64,000 nucleotides of DNA from HLUCCA09 sp965277275 (GTDB taxonomy: Bacteria; Pseudomonadota; Alphaproteobacteria; Rhodobacterales; Rhodobacteraceae), in contig CBDICG010000001.1 in assembly GCA_965277275.1 (NCBI GenBank), positions 806,001-870,000 of the forward strand, read 5' to 3'. The stretch's first letter is position 1; each line of letters opens with the position of its first letter. Shown here piece by piece: positions 1-7,810 of the stretch. A model generated the notes under the pieces. The model did not search any database and had not been told where the DNA came from. It worked only from the letters and a program-made list of their open reading frames with translations. Made by a program: the position numbers and the translations under genes.

Positions 1-606
1 GAGTGGATGGTGTCTGTCCTCGATCAACCCTCGTTCGAATGGCTGCAGCAGTTCGATCCGGCGATGCTGAAGCTGCCGAGTACGATTTCCGAACACAAGG
101 ACTACCTCGCGTATGTTGCGCGCAACCACACCGGTGGACTGATCCTATCGACAGGCATGACAGACAAGGATTACGAGAGCTGGGTGCTGGATACATTTGC
201 CAAGGCGAGTTCTCTTGTACTCATGCAATGCAATTCGGCCTATCCGACGCCGCTGCACGACTGCAATATCGGCGTTGTGCGTCACTACAGTTTACTCGCG
301 AAATCGCACCCGTTTGTCGTCCCCGGGTATTCGAGCCACGACATCGGATATCTCGCGTCGACCCTTGCCGTGGCGGCCGGCGCGCGCGTGCTCGAAAAGC
401 ATGTCAAACTCGGGCAGACGGAATGGGCCCACTTCGATGCGGTCGCTGTCGATCTGAAGACGAATGACTTTCGCGAATACGTCGAGCGCGTGCGCGAGGC
501 ACAGGTCATCGTCGGCTCCGAGGAGAAACAGGTAAACGAGAGCGAGCATCACAAGTACTGGCTGGCCGACCCCGCATCGGCAGTTGGCGCCGGAGGGAGC
601 GCGTGA
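1..606 (+). CDS. NeuB-like N-acylneuraminate synthase family protein (5' end cut by window)
   Basis: This is the C-terminal two thirds of a sialic acid synthase-type TIM barrel, which condenses phosphoenolpyruvate with a sugar to make a nonulosonic acid for surface glycans. The frame is open to base 1, so the ATG at 7 is probably internal. Visible family landmarks are a KLPS segment followed by ILSTGM, the strand CNSAYPTPL, GYSSHDIG and the late-barrel EKHVKL. The protein stops soon after the last barrel helix, so the antifreeze-like SAF domain found at the C-terminus of classical NeuB is missing. The stop overlaps the GTG start of the methyltransferase gene, and a NeuA-like gene follows, so the three probably form one operon. 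The exact sugar cannot be told. Confidence 0.82.
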   Translation, partial: EWMVSVLDQPSFEWLQQFDPAMLKLPSTISEHKDYLAYVARNHTGGLILSTGMTDKDYESWVLDTFAKASSLVLMQCNSAYPTPLHDCNIGVVRHYSLLAKSHPFVVPGYSSHDIGYLASTLAVAAGARVLEKHVKLGQTEWAHFDAVAVDLKTNDFREYVERVREAQVIVGSEEKQVNESEHHKYWLADPASAVGAGGSA

Positions 607-1577
607 CCCTCCAGAACGCCTTCCGCTGCCTTCTTTGCGGCAACACGCAGCCGCCGGGCATGGTGTGCGACACCGTCAAGCACGATCCCAAAGGGCAACT
701 GCGCGCCGTGGAATGCGGCGCCTGCGGTCATGTCCAACTGTCCCCTCCCGACTATCACCTCGATTTCTACGAGGACGACGGGCAAGTGTCGGCCGTTGTA
801 AAAGACTACGGCACGCCAATGGAAAAGATCTTTGAGCACAGCTGGATCGAGGCGCGCCGGCGCACGGATCGCCTCGCGGAGTACGGCATCGACCTCGACA
901 GCAAAGGCGCGACGCGCCCGCGCGTGCTCGATGTCGGCGGCGGATACGGGTTCTTCGGCAGCCACATCAAACAATCAATACCCGACGCGGACGTCACCGT
1001 CATGGAGCCCAGCCGCACCCGCGCCGACATGGGCAAACATGCGATCGCCAAGCGTTACGGGGCCGATGCCGTTCCGGCCTTCGATGTCGCGGAACTGGAC
1101 GAGGACTTCGCCAATGAGCACGCAGGCGCTTTCGATCTGGTGACACTCTGGCACGTGCTGGAGCACCTGCCCGCGCCAGCAGATCTGCTGCGCCTCTGCA
1201 TGCGGCTTCTCAAGCCTTCCTGCGGCTGCGTGTGCGTCGAAGTTCCCAACCACAAGGACGATCTGCTCGGCCTGTCCCCCGCCTATCGGGAACGCCACTA
1301 CATGAGCGAGCACATCTCCTACTTCGATCCATCGGGGTTGAAGCGATTGGCCCGCCAGGCCGCTCCGGGGGCAGACATCTCCGTACACGGGTATCAGCGC
1401 TACGGGATCTTCAACTACTTTCACTGGATCCACTTCAATGCGCCCCAGGGCGCGGACCCGGATCTCTTTCCCGGCAAGGACAGAATGTGGCTGGAATCCA
1501 GTTGGCGCACGACAAAGGAAGCCGCCTGCATGAGCGATGCGCTGTTCATGACGATCCGGCCAGGAGTCTCCGCATGA
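603..1577 (+). CDS. Zinc-ribbon class I SAM-dependent methyltransferase
   Basis: A 324-residue protein with an N-terminal four-cysteine zinc ribbon (CLLCG near residue 9 and CGACG near residue 39) followed by a Rossmann methyltransferase fold. The SAM-binding loop is VLDVGGGYGFFG near residue 103, and LWHVLEHLPAPADLL is the usual post-II region. This architecture is common in sugar C- or O-methyltransferases of polysaccharide clusters. The GTG start overlaps the TGA of the NeuB-like gene, which suggests translational coupling. Flanked by NeuB-like and NeuA-like genes, it may methylate the sugar or a glycan built from it. That role is inferred from context only. Confidence 0.8.
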   Translation: MTLQNAFRCLLCGNTQPPGMVCDTVKHDPKGQLRAVECGACGHVQLSPPDYHLDFYEDDGQVSAVVKDYGTPMEKIFEHSWIEARRRTDRLAEYGIDLDSKGATRPRVLDVGGGYGFFGSHIKQSIPDADVTVMEPSRTRADMGKHAIAKRYGADAVPAFDVAELDEDFANEHAGAFDLVTLWHVLEHLPAPADLLRLCMRLLKPSCGCVCVEVPNHKDDLLGLSPAYRERHYMSEHISYFDPSGLKRLARQAAPGADISVHGYQRYGIFNYFHWIHFNAPQGADPDLFPGKDRMWLESSWRTTKEAACMSDALFMTIRPGVSA

Positions 1578-1617
1578 CGCACCGGGCGGAGACAGGAAGC
1601 TTGAAAAGGACAGCGCC

Positions 1618-2337
1618 ATGACGATTGCCGCGTTGATGATCGGCCGGGGCGGGAGCACGCTCAAGGACAAGAACGTCCTGCCCGTCAAAGGCATCCCGCT
1701 TCTGCTCTGGGCCGCCGCCGCGGCACGGCGCAGTCGCCACATCTCGCATTTCTACTGTTCCAGCGACGACGCGAAGATCCTCGAAACAGCCGCCGAAGCC
1801 GGGTATGCGCCGATCAGGCGGCCAGCAGAGCTCGCATCGGCCACGGCGCAGAGCTGCGACGCTGTCCGCCACGCGGTAGACGCGATCGAGGCCGAGGTCG
1901 GGCCGCTCACGGCGCTCGTCGTGCAGCACGCGAACGTCGGCACCATCAACGAGCAGATGATCGATGCGTGTATCGACATGCTGCTGGAGCGGCCCGGCAT
2001 TTCCGCCGTCGTCCCCTCCCACGAGATGGACGAGTATCACCCGATGCGCGCCAAGCGTGTCGAGGCGGATGGATCGCTCGTTCCCTTCGTGGGCGATGGC
2101 CGCGTTTCCGCCAATCGTCAGGATCTCCCGAAGGCGATGTTCTTCGATCACTCCTTCTGGGTCCTGCGGGACAGGGCGCACATCTTCGATCCGGACGGAC
2201 AGGGGCCATGGCCGTGTATGGGCCAGGCCATCCTGCCCTACCGCACCGAAGGATGCCTCGATGTCCACGACCTCGAAGATCTGGAGCGCACTGCCGCGTG
2301 GATCGACGCGCACAACATCCCTCGGCCGACCTTTTGA
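1618..2337 (+). CDS. Acylneuraminate cytidylyltransferase family protein (NeuA-like)
   Basis: A 239-residue nucleotidyltransferase resembling CMP-N-acetylneuraminate synthetase, which activates nonulosonic acids with CTP. The N-terminus ALMIGRGGSTLKDKNVLPVKG is the family's nucleotide-binding loop. It reads R-G-G-S where most members have R-x-G-S-K. The stretch SSDDAKILETAAEAG and the segment VVPSHEMDEYHPMRAKR also match the family. It begins 40 bases after the methyltransferase and closes the trio begun by the NeuB-like gene. Together these genes look like part of a surface glycan pathway that continues to the left of the window. Confidence 0.8.
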   Translation: MTIAALMIGRGGSTLKDKNVLPVKGIPLLLWAAAAARRSRHISHFYCSSDDAKILETAAEAGYAPIRRPAELASATAQSCDAVRHAVDAIEAEVGPLTALVVQHANVGTINEQMIDACIDMLLERPGISAVVPSHEMDEYHPMRAKRVEADGSLVPFVGDGRVSANRQDLPKAMFFDHSFWVLRDRAHIFDPDGQGPWPCMGQAILPYRTEGCLDVHDLEDLERTAAWIDAHNIPRPTF

Positions 2338-2651
2338 TCCCGCGCGGCTCAGCTCACACGCAAACGCGGGGTCGGTCGGTATCGGCTATTCCCCCCCGGA
2401 GCGCATTGGAGTGCAGCCCACGCCCTGCGGAACCGGTCGGCCTCGCGGGCATCCCGCAGGCAATCGGAGCGCTTATCCGCCCGCATCCCCTGTACGCGAG
2501 CGCGCCCCCATGCGACCCTTCGCGGGAAAGCCGTTAGCCGAAGCGCAGCGCGCGCCTGATCGAAAAGGGATCACTGATGAGCAACACCCAGCGCCCGGCT
2601 GCGCCACACCCCGCGGCGCCGACCCCGCTTCAGGCCTGACGCGAGGCTGCC
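2338..2651 (+). other. Intergenic region with a 20-codon open frame at 2577-2639
   Basis: No full gene is seen here. An ATG at 2577 lies six bases after a good AAAAGGGA ribosome site and opens 20 codons ending in TGA at 2637-2639. This frame is the same as that of the thioesterase that starts at 2652. It could be a tiny leader peptide, or an old N-terminal extension cut by a nonsense change. The rest is GC-rich with no clear promoter or RNA. Confidence 0.35.
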
Positions 2652-3125
2652 GTGTCCCAGCATTTTCTCGTCCCGCTCACGCAGGCAGAGCTGCACGCTG
2701 CCGGCGTGCCACCGGAATGGACCTTTGGCCTGCGCGACCGTGTGCGCTTTTCAGAGATCGACGCGCTCGGCCACGTCAACCACACCGCCTATCTGCGATG
2801 GTTCGAAAGCCTGCGCGTCCTCTACATGCGGGATCGCGGCATCAGCCCCTACGATGACAGCGGGCCCCGGATCGTGCTGAAATCGGTGTCGATGGAATAT
2901 CGCCGCGAGATGTTTCTTGGCGAAGACTACATCGTCGCCGCGCGCACGGTGGTGTATCGGAGAGCCTCGGTCGAGATGCACTACGCTGTCTTCGCGCCCG
3001 ATCTGCGTGCCGAGGGCACCGCCGTGATCGTCCTGATTGCGCGGGACGGCTCCGGCAAACACCCTCTCACCGACACGCAAAGAGAAAGCCTGACCGCAGC
3101 AGACGGCGCCGTCGACGCGCGCTGA
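2652..3125 (+). CDS. Acyl-CoA thioesterase, hotdog fold (YbgC/4-hydroxybenzoyl-CoA type)
   Basis: A 157-residue single-domain hotdog protein that probably hydrolyses acyl-CoA thioesters in the cytoplasm. The segment RVRFSEIDALGHVNHTAYL holds the family motif D-x-x-G-H-V-N with the presumed catalytic aspartate. It is followed by RWFESLRVLYM on the long helix. The GTG at 2652 is preferred because the N-terminus VSQHFLVPLTQAEL fits relatives as I remember them. An in-frame ATG upstream at 2577 is separated from it by a TGA. The substrate cannot be read from the sequence. A degenerate tandem repeat begins at its stop codon. Confidence 0.82.
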   Translation: MSQHFLVPLTQAELHAAGVPPEWTFGLRDRVRFSEIDALGHVNHTAYLRWFESLRVLYMRDRGISPYDDSGPRIVLKSVSMEYRREMFLGEDYIVAARTVVYRRASVEMHYAVFAPDLRAEGTAVIVLIARDGSGKHPLTDTQRESLTAADGAVDAR

Positions 3126-3578
3126 CCGCTGGCATTTCTGCTGCTACGGCACCACGGGGGCGCCGCGCCCCCGCGGACATCCGATTGGACAGCGCGCCTC
3201 CCATACTTTCCCGAGCGCTGCGCAAAACCGCACGTCCGGACCTCGCTTTCAGGCAGCGACATGGCGCGCGCTGACCGCAGGCCCAGACGCGCCTCTGGAG
3301 CCAAGGGTTTGCCGCGCCCCGGCAAACGGCCGACTGCGCAGAGCGCCTCCATTGCTTTCCCAAGCGCAGCGAAGAACCCTACGTCCAGACTTCGCATTCG
3401 AGCAGCGCCGTGGACGTGCACTGACCTATGGCCCAGACGCGCTTCCAGAGCCACGGGACCGCCGCGCCCCGGCAAACAGCCGATTGCGCAGCGTGCCTCC
3501 CGATCGGTCCTGACCGGAGAGCAGGATCTCACACCAAAAGCTGGCATTCAGGTAGCGCCGCACGGTCGCCACGCGTGA
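3126..3578 (+). repeat. Degenerate tandem repeat, three units of about 150 bp
   Basis: Three successive units are seen at 3126-3274, 3275-3424 and 3425-3578. Each contains a GCCGCGCCCCGGCAAAC-like core, then CGATTG or CGACTG, then GCGCCTCC. Each ends with a TGA in a context like the thioesterase stop. Units 2 and 3 agree best in their first 90 bases. The 150-bp period equals 50 codons, so open frames run through it on both strands, but these look like repeat artefacts. The block fills nearly all the space between the convergent thioesterase and pgi genes. Confidence 0.7.
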
Positions 3579-3645
3579 CGACCACGACATCAAGGCGGCA
3601 AACCCAGAGGCTCACCACAAGGCACAACCCTTTTACCTCAGCATC

Positions 3646-5274
3646 TTACCCAGTGCGCCTGATGTAATCTGCGAGGAACGCGGTCGAGCTGTCCTTCGGT
3701 TCGAGCTTACTGGTGCCTTCGACGACCGGCAGAAGGCTGTTGGCGAGTTCCTTGCCCAGCTCCACGCCCCATTGGTCAAAGCTGTTGATCCCCAGGATCA
3801 CTCCTTCCACGAAGACACGATGCTCGTAGAGAGCCACGATCTGGCCCAGCACCTCTGGCGAGAGCATGGGGTAGACGAGGGTCAGCGACGGCCGGTTCCC
3901 CGGGAAGGTCCGCTGTGCGGCAAGACGCTCCTGCTCTTCGGGAGCGAGGCCCTTGCCGTCCAGCATCGCGCGGGCTTCACGCATCGGGCGTCCGCGCATC
4001 AGCGCTTCGGACTGCGCGAGGCAATTGGCCACGAGAAGTCTGTGCTGGTGGGCAAGATCGCCCTCGTGGCCACGCGCACCGATCATGAATTCGGTGGGGA
4101 TGATATCCGTCCCCTGGTGGAGCAGCTGGTAGAAGGCGTGCTGCCCGTTTGTGCCCGGCTCCCCCCAGACAATGGGGCCAGAGCGGACTTGTAGCGGCTT
4201 GCCATCGGCTCCGACGGATTTGCCGTTACTCTCCATCTCCAGTTGTTGCAGGTACGCCGGCAAGCGGGCGAGCCGCTGCTCATAGGGCAGCACGGCGCGC
4301 GTCGGATAGCCCAGGACCTGGCGATGCCAGATCCCGATAAGCGCGAGCAGAACCGGCATGTTCTCCTTGAAATCGGCGGACTTGAAATGCGTATCCATCG
4401 TCTGCGCCCCGCGCAGGAAGGCGCGGAACGCCGGTCCGCCGATGGCGATCATGAGCGATAGCCCGATCGGGCCCCACATCGAATAGCGCCCCCCCACCCA
4501 ATCGGCAAAACCGAAAACACGGCTGCCATCGATGCCGAACCGCTCCGTCTCCGCCAGCGCGGACGAGAGCGCGACAAACTGATCGGCAGGCTCGTTCACC
4601 CGCTCCGACATCCACGCGCGGGCCGTGGCCGCGTTCGTCATCGTCTCGATGGTCGTGAACGTCTTCGAGGCAACGATGACCAGCGTCGTTTCGGGATCAA
4701 GCGTGCGCAGCACGTCCGTGATCTGCGCGCCATCGACATTCGACACGAAGTGGCAGCGCGGCCCGTCGTGGTAGGGTGCCAGCGCCTGTACGGCCATGGC
4801 CGGGCCGAGGTCTGAACCGCCGATGCCGATGTTCACCACGTCGGTGATCGGCCCGCCCTGCCCTTCGAACATGCCGTCCCGCACGTCGTTGGCGAATGCC
4901 TCCATGCGGTCGAGCGTGCCGAGCACTTCGGGCATGACATCCGCACCGTCCACCATCACGGCGCCGCCGTCGAGGTTGCGCAGCGCGGTGTGCAGCACCG
5001 CGCGCCCCTCGCTGGAGTTGATCTTTTCGCCCGAGAACATCGCGTTCCGGTGCGCGGCGACGGCCGAGGTCTCGGCCAGTTCCATCAGCAGCCAGCGGCC
5101 CTCGGTGTCCATGTTGATCTTGGAGTAGTCGAGCAGCAGGTCCCCCGCCGAGACGGAATACTCCTTCGCGCGGTTGGGTGTATCGAAGAGGCTGGCGATC
5201 CGTCGCCCCTGCACCTGCGCCGCATATCCGCTCAGCCGCTGCCACTTGCCGGGTGTTTCATTCATGTCTTTCAT
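3646..5274 (-). CDS. pgi: Glucose-6-phosphate isomerase
   Basis: A 542-residue phosphoglucose isomerase interconverting glucose 6-phosphate and fructose 6-phosphate. Diagnostic stretches are NIGIGGSDLGPAMA, VASKTFTTIETMTNA and the family signature GGRYSMWGPIGLSLM, with WGEPGTNGQHAFYQLLHQG holding active-site residues. The length matches the long bacterial type. A second methionine at residue 4 is an alternative start. It is the last gene of the leftward zwf-pgl-pgi group, 37 bases after pgl. In Rhodobacterales that use the Entner-Doudoroff route it lets fructose 6-phosphate enter by way of Zwf. Confidence 0.97.
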   Translation of the reverse strand: MKDMNETPGKWQRLSGYAAQVQGRRIASLFDTPNRAKEYSVSAGDLLLDYSKINMDTEGRWLLMELAETSAVAAHRNAMFSGEKINSSEGRAVLHTALRNLDGGAVMVDGADVMPEVLGTLDRMEAFANDVRDGMFEGQGGPITDVVNIGIGGSDLGPAMAVQALAPYHDGPRCHFVSNVDGAQITDVLRTLDPETTLVIVASKTFTTIETMTNAATARAWMSERVNEPADQFVALSSALAETERFGIDGSRVFGFADWVGGRYSMWGPIGLSLMIAIGGPAFRAFLRGAQTMDTHFKSADFKENMPVLLALIGIWHRQVLGYPTRAVLPYEQRLARLPAYLQQLEMESNGKSVGADGKPLQVRSGPIVWGEPGTNGQHAFYQLLHQGTDIIPTEFMIGARGHEGDLAHQHRLLVANCLAQSEALMRGRPMREARAMLDGKGLAPEEQERLAAQRTFPGNRPSLTLVYPMLSPEVLGQIVALYEHRVFVEGVILGINSFDQWGVELGKELANSLLPVVEGTSKLEPKDSSTAFLADYIRRTG

Positions 5275-5311
5275 CCGTCAATCGGGCCTTCGTTCCATCC
5301 ACGCACACAAA

Positions 5312-5983
5312 TCACGGGGCCCAATGTATTGTTGCGTTCGTCAACACAATCTGAACAGGCGCGTCTATCGGTTGGAGTTTAAAGGCTTTTTGAAGCACCT
5401 CGCGCTTACCCTCTCCGGTCACGACAACATGGGTGTTGAGCGCGCCGTCCAACACCGGCCCGGAGAGCGAGACCCGGGGTTCGGGCTGGCTCTCGGGGCG
5501 CATCACGACAACAGGCGGCGCAGAGTGCGCCAGCGCCGCCGCCAGCCCCTCGGCCCTCGGAAAGAGCGAGGCGGTGTGCATGTCCATGCCCATCCCGAGC
5601 ACCAGCACGTTGATGGGCAGCAGCGGGGTCACCACGTCCGCCAGTTGCGGCAGAGCCTCTTCCGGCGTGGCACCCTCGACGTAGAGCGGCTGGAACACGG
5701 CGCGCGCGGCCGCATCTGTCAGCAAACGTTCGCGGATCAGGCGCGCATTGGCACGGGCGTGATCCGGCGGGACCCAGCGCTCGTCCGTCGGCAATACGAT
5801 GACCCGTTCCCAATCGAGATGCACCGCCGAAAGCATGTCGAACACCGGGCCGGGTGTATTGCCCCCCGGAACCGCAAAGGTAACCCGCTCATGCGTCATC
5901 AACGCCGATTTCAGCGCGCTCGCCAGAGCGTCGGCGACGTCCACCATCATCAGGTCTGTGTCAGGGTAGTCGATCAGGTTCAT
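5312..5983 (-). CDS. pgl: 6-phosphogluconolactonase
   Basis: A 223-residue enzyme hydrolysing 6-phosphogluconolactone to 6-phosphogluconate, the second step of the oxidative pentose-phosphate and Entner-Doudoroff routes. The phosphate-binding segment is VPGGNTPGPVFDML near residue 58. The catalytic region TDERWVPPDHARANARL follows, as in the SOL/DevB family. Its ATG overlaps the TGA of zwf by four bases, a typical coupled arrangement. pgi follows on the same strand. Confidence 0.95.
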   Translation of the reverse strand: MNLIDYPDTDLMMVDVADALASALKSALMTHERVTFAVPGGNTPGPVFDMLSAVHLDWERVIVLPTDERWVPPDHARANARLIRERLLTDAAARAVFQPLYVEGATPEEALPQLADVVTPLLPINVLVLGMGMDMHTASLFPRAEGLAAALAHSAPPVVVMRPESQPEPRVSLSGPVLDGALNTHVVVTGEGKREVLQKAFKLQPIDAPVQIVLTNATIHWAP

Positions 5984-7434
5984 GGCCGCAGCTCCCGCCA
6001 GCGTCTGTCATCGCGATGCAGCAGCACTTGCGCGTCCACCGGCCCATCGCTGCCCTGATCATAGGCGACAGGCACGTCCCCGCGCGACTCCCAACCTGCA
6101 ATCACCGGATCCGTCCACGCCCATGCGGCCTCCACCTCGTCACCGCGCATGAAAAGCGTCTGGTTGCCGCGAATCACATCCATGATGAGGCGCTCGTAGG
6201 CGTCCGGGATATCATCGGCCTCTTCGCCGAGCGCATCGGCGAACGACATGTCGAGCGGAACGTCGACAAGGCGCATGCCCCCCGGCCCCGGCTCCTTGAT
6301 CGTCACGCCCAGCTCGATGCCCTCATTGGGTTGCAGCCGGATCGACAGGATGTTGCGGTGCTGGCCCTTGCTCGCCCCGAAGATCGAGTGCGGCGCGTCC
6401 TTGAACACCACCGCGATCTCGGACGTCCGCGCCTTCAGCCGCTTGCCCGTGCGCAGGTAGAACGGCGTGCCCGCCCAACGCCAGTTGGAGATGTGCAGCC
6501 GCATCGCGATGAAGCTCTCCGTCCGGCTCTTTGGGTCGCCCGCATCCTCGCGGTAGGCCGGCCCCTCGGCGCCCGACGCGTACTGACCCCGCACGATATG
6601 TGCCGGGGGGATATCGTCGAGCGCGCGGATCACCTTGAGCTTCTCGTCACGCACCGAATCCGCCCCGAAGCGCGAGGGCGGCTCCATCGCGATCAGGCAC
6701 AGCAGCTGCATCAGGTGGTTCTGGACCATGTCGCGCATGGCCCCCGCCCGGTCGTAATACTCTCCGCGTCCGCCGACGCCGACAGTCTCGGCCACGGTGA
6801 TCTGGATGTGGTCGACGAACTGACTGTTCCACAAGGGCTCGAAGAGAACGTTGCCGAACCGGATCGCCATCAGGTTCTGCACAGTTTCCTTCCCGAGGTA
6901 ATGGTCGATCCGGTAGATCTGCGTTTCGTCGAAGTGCTTGGCGAGATCCGCGTTCAGCGCCATGGCCGACGCCAGATCGTGGCCAAAGGGCTTCTCCACC
7001 ACGATGCGCGTCTCTTCCGAGGCGCAGGCATGGGCCTTGAGCCGCTCCGCCAGCGGGCCAAAGAGGCTCGGCCCCACCGAGAAGTAAAACGCACGGACGA
7101 CCCCGGGCCGGAGGCGCTCGGCCAGATCGGACCACCCTCCCGAGCCCATCGCGTCGACCTGCTGGTAGCCAACGGCCGCGATGAAGCGGTCCACGGTGTC
7201 GGGTGCGCGCTCCGCCTCGGGCACGAATTCCTCCAGCGCCACCCGCACCATCTCGCGGTAGGCATCGTCGTCGAGATCGGTCCGCGCCGCCCCGATGATG
7301 CGCGCCTCCGGCGGCATCTGCCCATCGGCCATCCGGCGGAAGAGCGAGGGCAGGATCTTGCGCCGCGCCAGATCGCCCGTGCCTCCGAAAATCACAAGGT
7401 CGAATGGATCGACCGGGATGATACGCGCAACCAT
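5980..7434 (-). CDS. zwf: Glucose-6-phosphate 1-dehydrogenase
   Basis: A 484-residue NADP-dependent dehydrogenase oxidising glucose 6-phosphate to the lactone. The N-terminal nucleotide loop is FGGTGDLARRK, and the substrate-binding signature RIDHYLGKETVQNL lies near residue 175. The frame stays open upstream to another ATG at 7530, but the extra 32 residues look unstructured. The start at 7434 places the Rossmann strand where the family has it. It leads the zwf-pgl-pgi group. A LacI-type palindrome lies 258 bases upstream, so sugar-responsive repression is possible. Confidence 0.96.
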   Translation of the reverse strand: MVARIIPVDPFDLVIFGGTGDLARRKILPSLFRRMADGQMPPEARIIGAARTDLDDDAYREMVRVALEEFVPEAERAPDTVDRFIAAVGYQQVDAMGSGGWSDLAERLRPGVVRAFYFSVGPSLFGPLAERLKAHACASEETRIVVEKPFGHDLASAMALNADLAKHFDETQIYRIDHYLGKETVQNLMAIRFGNVLFEPLWNSQFVDHIQITVAETVGVGGRGEYYDRAGAMRDMVQNHLMQLLCLIAMEPPSRFGADSVRDEKLKVIRALDDIPPAHIVRGQYASGAEGPAYREDAGDPKSRTESFIAMRLHISNWRWAGTPFYLRTGKRLKARTSEIAVVFKDAPHSIFGASKGQHRNILSIRLQPNEGIELGVTIKEPGPGGMRLVDVPLDMSFADALGEEADDIPDAYERLIMDVIRGNQTLFMRGDEVEAAWAWTDPVIAGWESRGDVPVAYDQGSDGPVDAQVLLHRDDRRWRELRP

Positions 7435-7810
7435 CGCACTGTCCTTGCCTGCCGTCCTCGGACGGATCTGTCGTCGGTCAGCCTCGTTGCCGAGGCATAC
7501 GGCGCCAGGGACAACGGGAGAGTGTGTCACTCTGCCCCAGTCGCCCAGGCTTTCCCCGAACGCCCACCAAGCTGGCCTGCCCCGATCAGCGCCGCGTGGC
7601 CCGGTGCTCCAGGGCTTGCAGGCGGTCCGAGGCCGCGCAGGGCGCGCACGAAACCCTTGTCATACGCCTTCAAGGCGCCGTACGGGTGGCCTGTTAGCGC
7701 AAACAAGCGGCCATGGGAAGCATCACATCGCTGTCATGGCGTGCCTGTGCCCCTTTCCCCTCCCTGCCTCAGCGGATAGCCCGTGCCGGATACAGGAACC
7801 GGAGCCCCCC
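7435..7810. other. Divergent intergenic region between zwf and a radical SAM gene
   Basis: This 376-base region carries the start signals of zwf (leftward) and the radical SAM gene (rightward). The only site that stands out is the palindrome at 7692-7705, described separately. The first 96 bases could be coding if zwf starts at 7530. No RNA gene or other gene is seen. Confidence 0.5.
7692..7705. promoter_or_regulatory. LacI-family operator-like palindrome upstream of zwf
   Basis: TGTTAGCGCAAACA is a near-perfect palindrome centred on the CG step that LacI-family operators usually share. It differs from the common TGTTAGCGCTAACA consensus at one position. It lies between zwf and the radical SAM gene, 106 bases before the latter's ATG. 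Control of zwf-pgl-pgi by a sugar-sensing LacI-type repressor is a reasonable inference. No such regulator is encoded in the window. Confidence 0.5.

Noticed and set aside
2637..2639. In-frame TGA before the thioesterase considered as selenocysteine
   Set aside because: No selenocysteine element or family precedent, and the GTG downstream gives a full-length thioesterase.
6016..7779. Long plus-strand open frame opposite zwf
   Set aside because: It is antisense to a well-conserved gene, rich in Arg/His/Pro, and explained by high GC in the third codon position.
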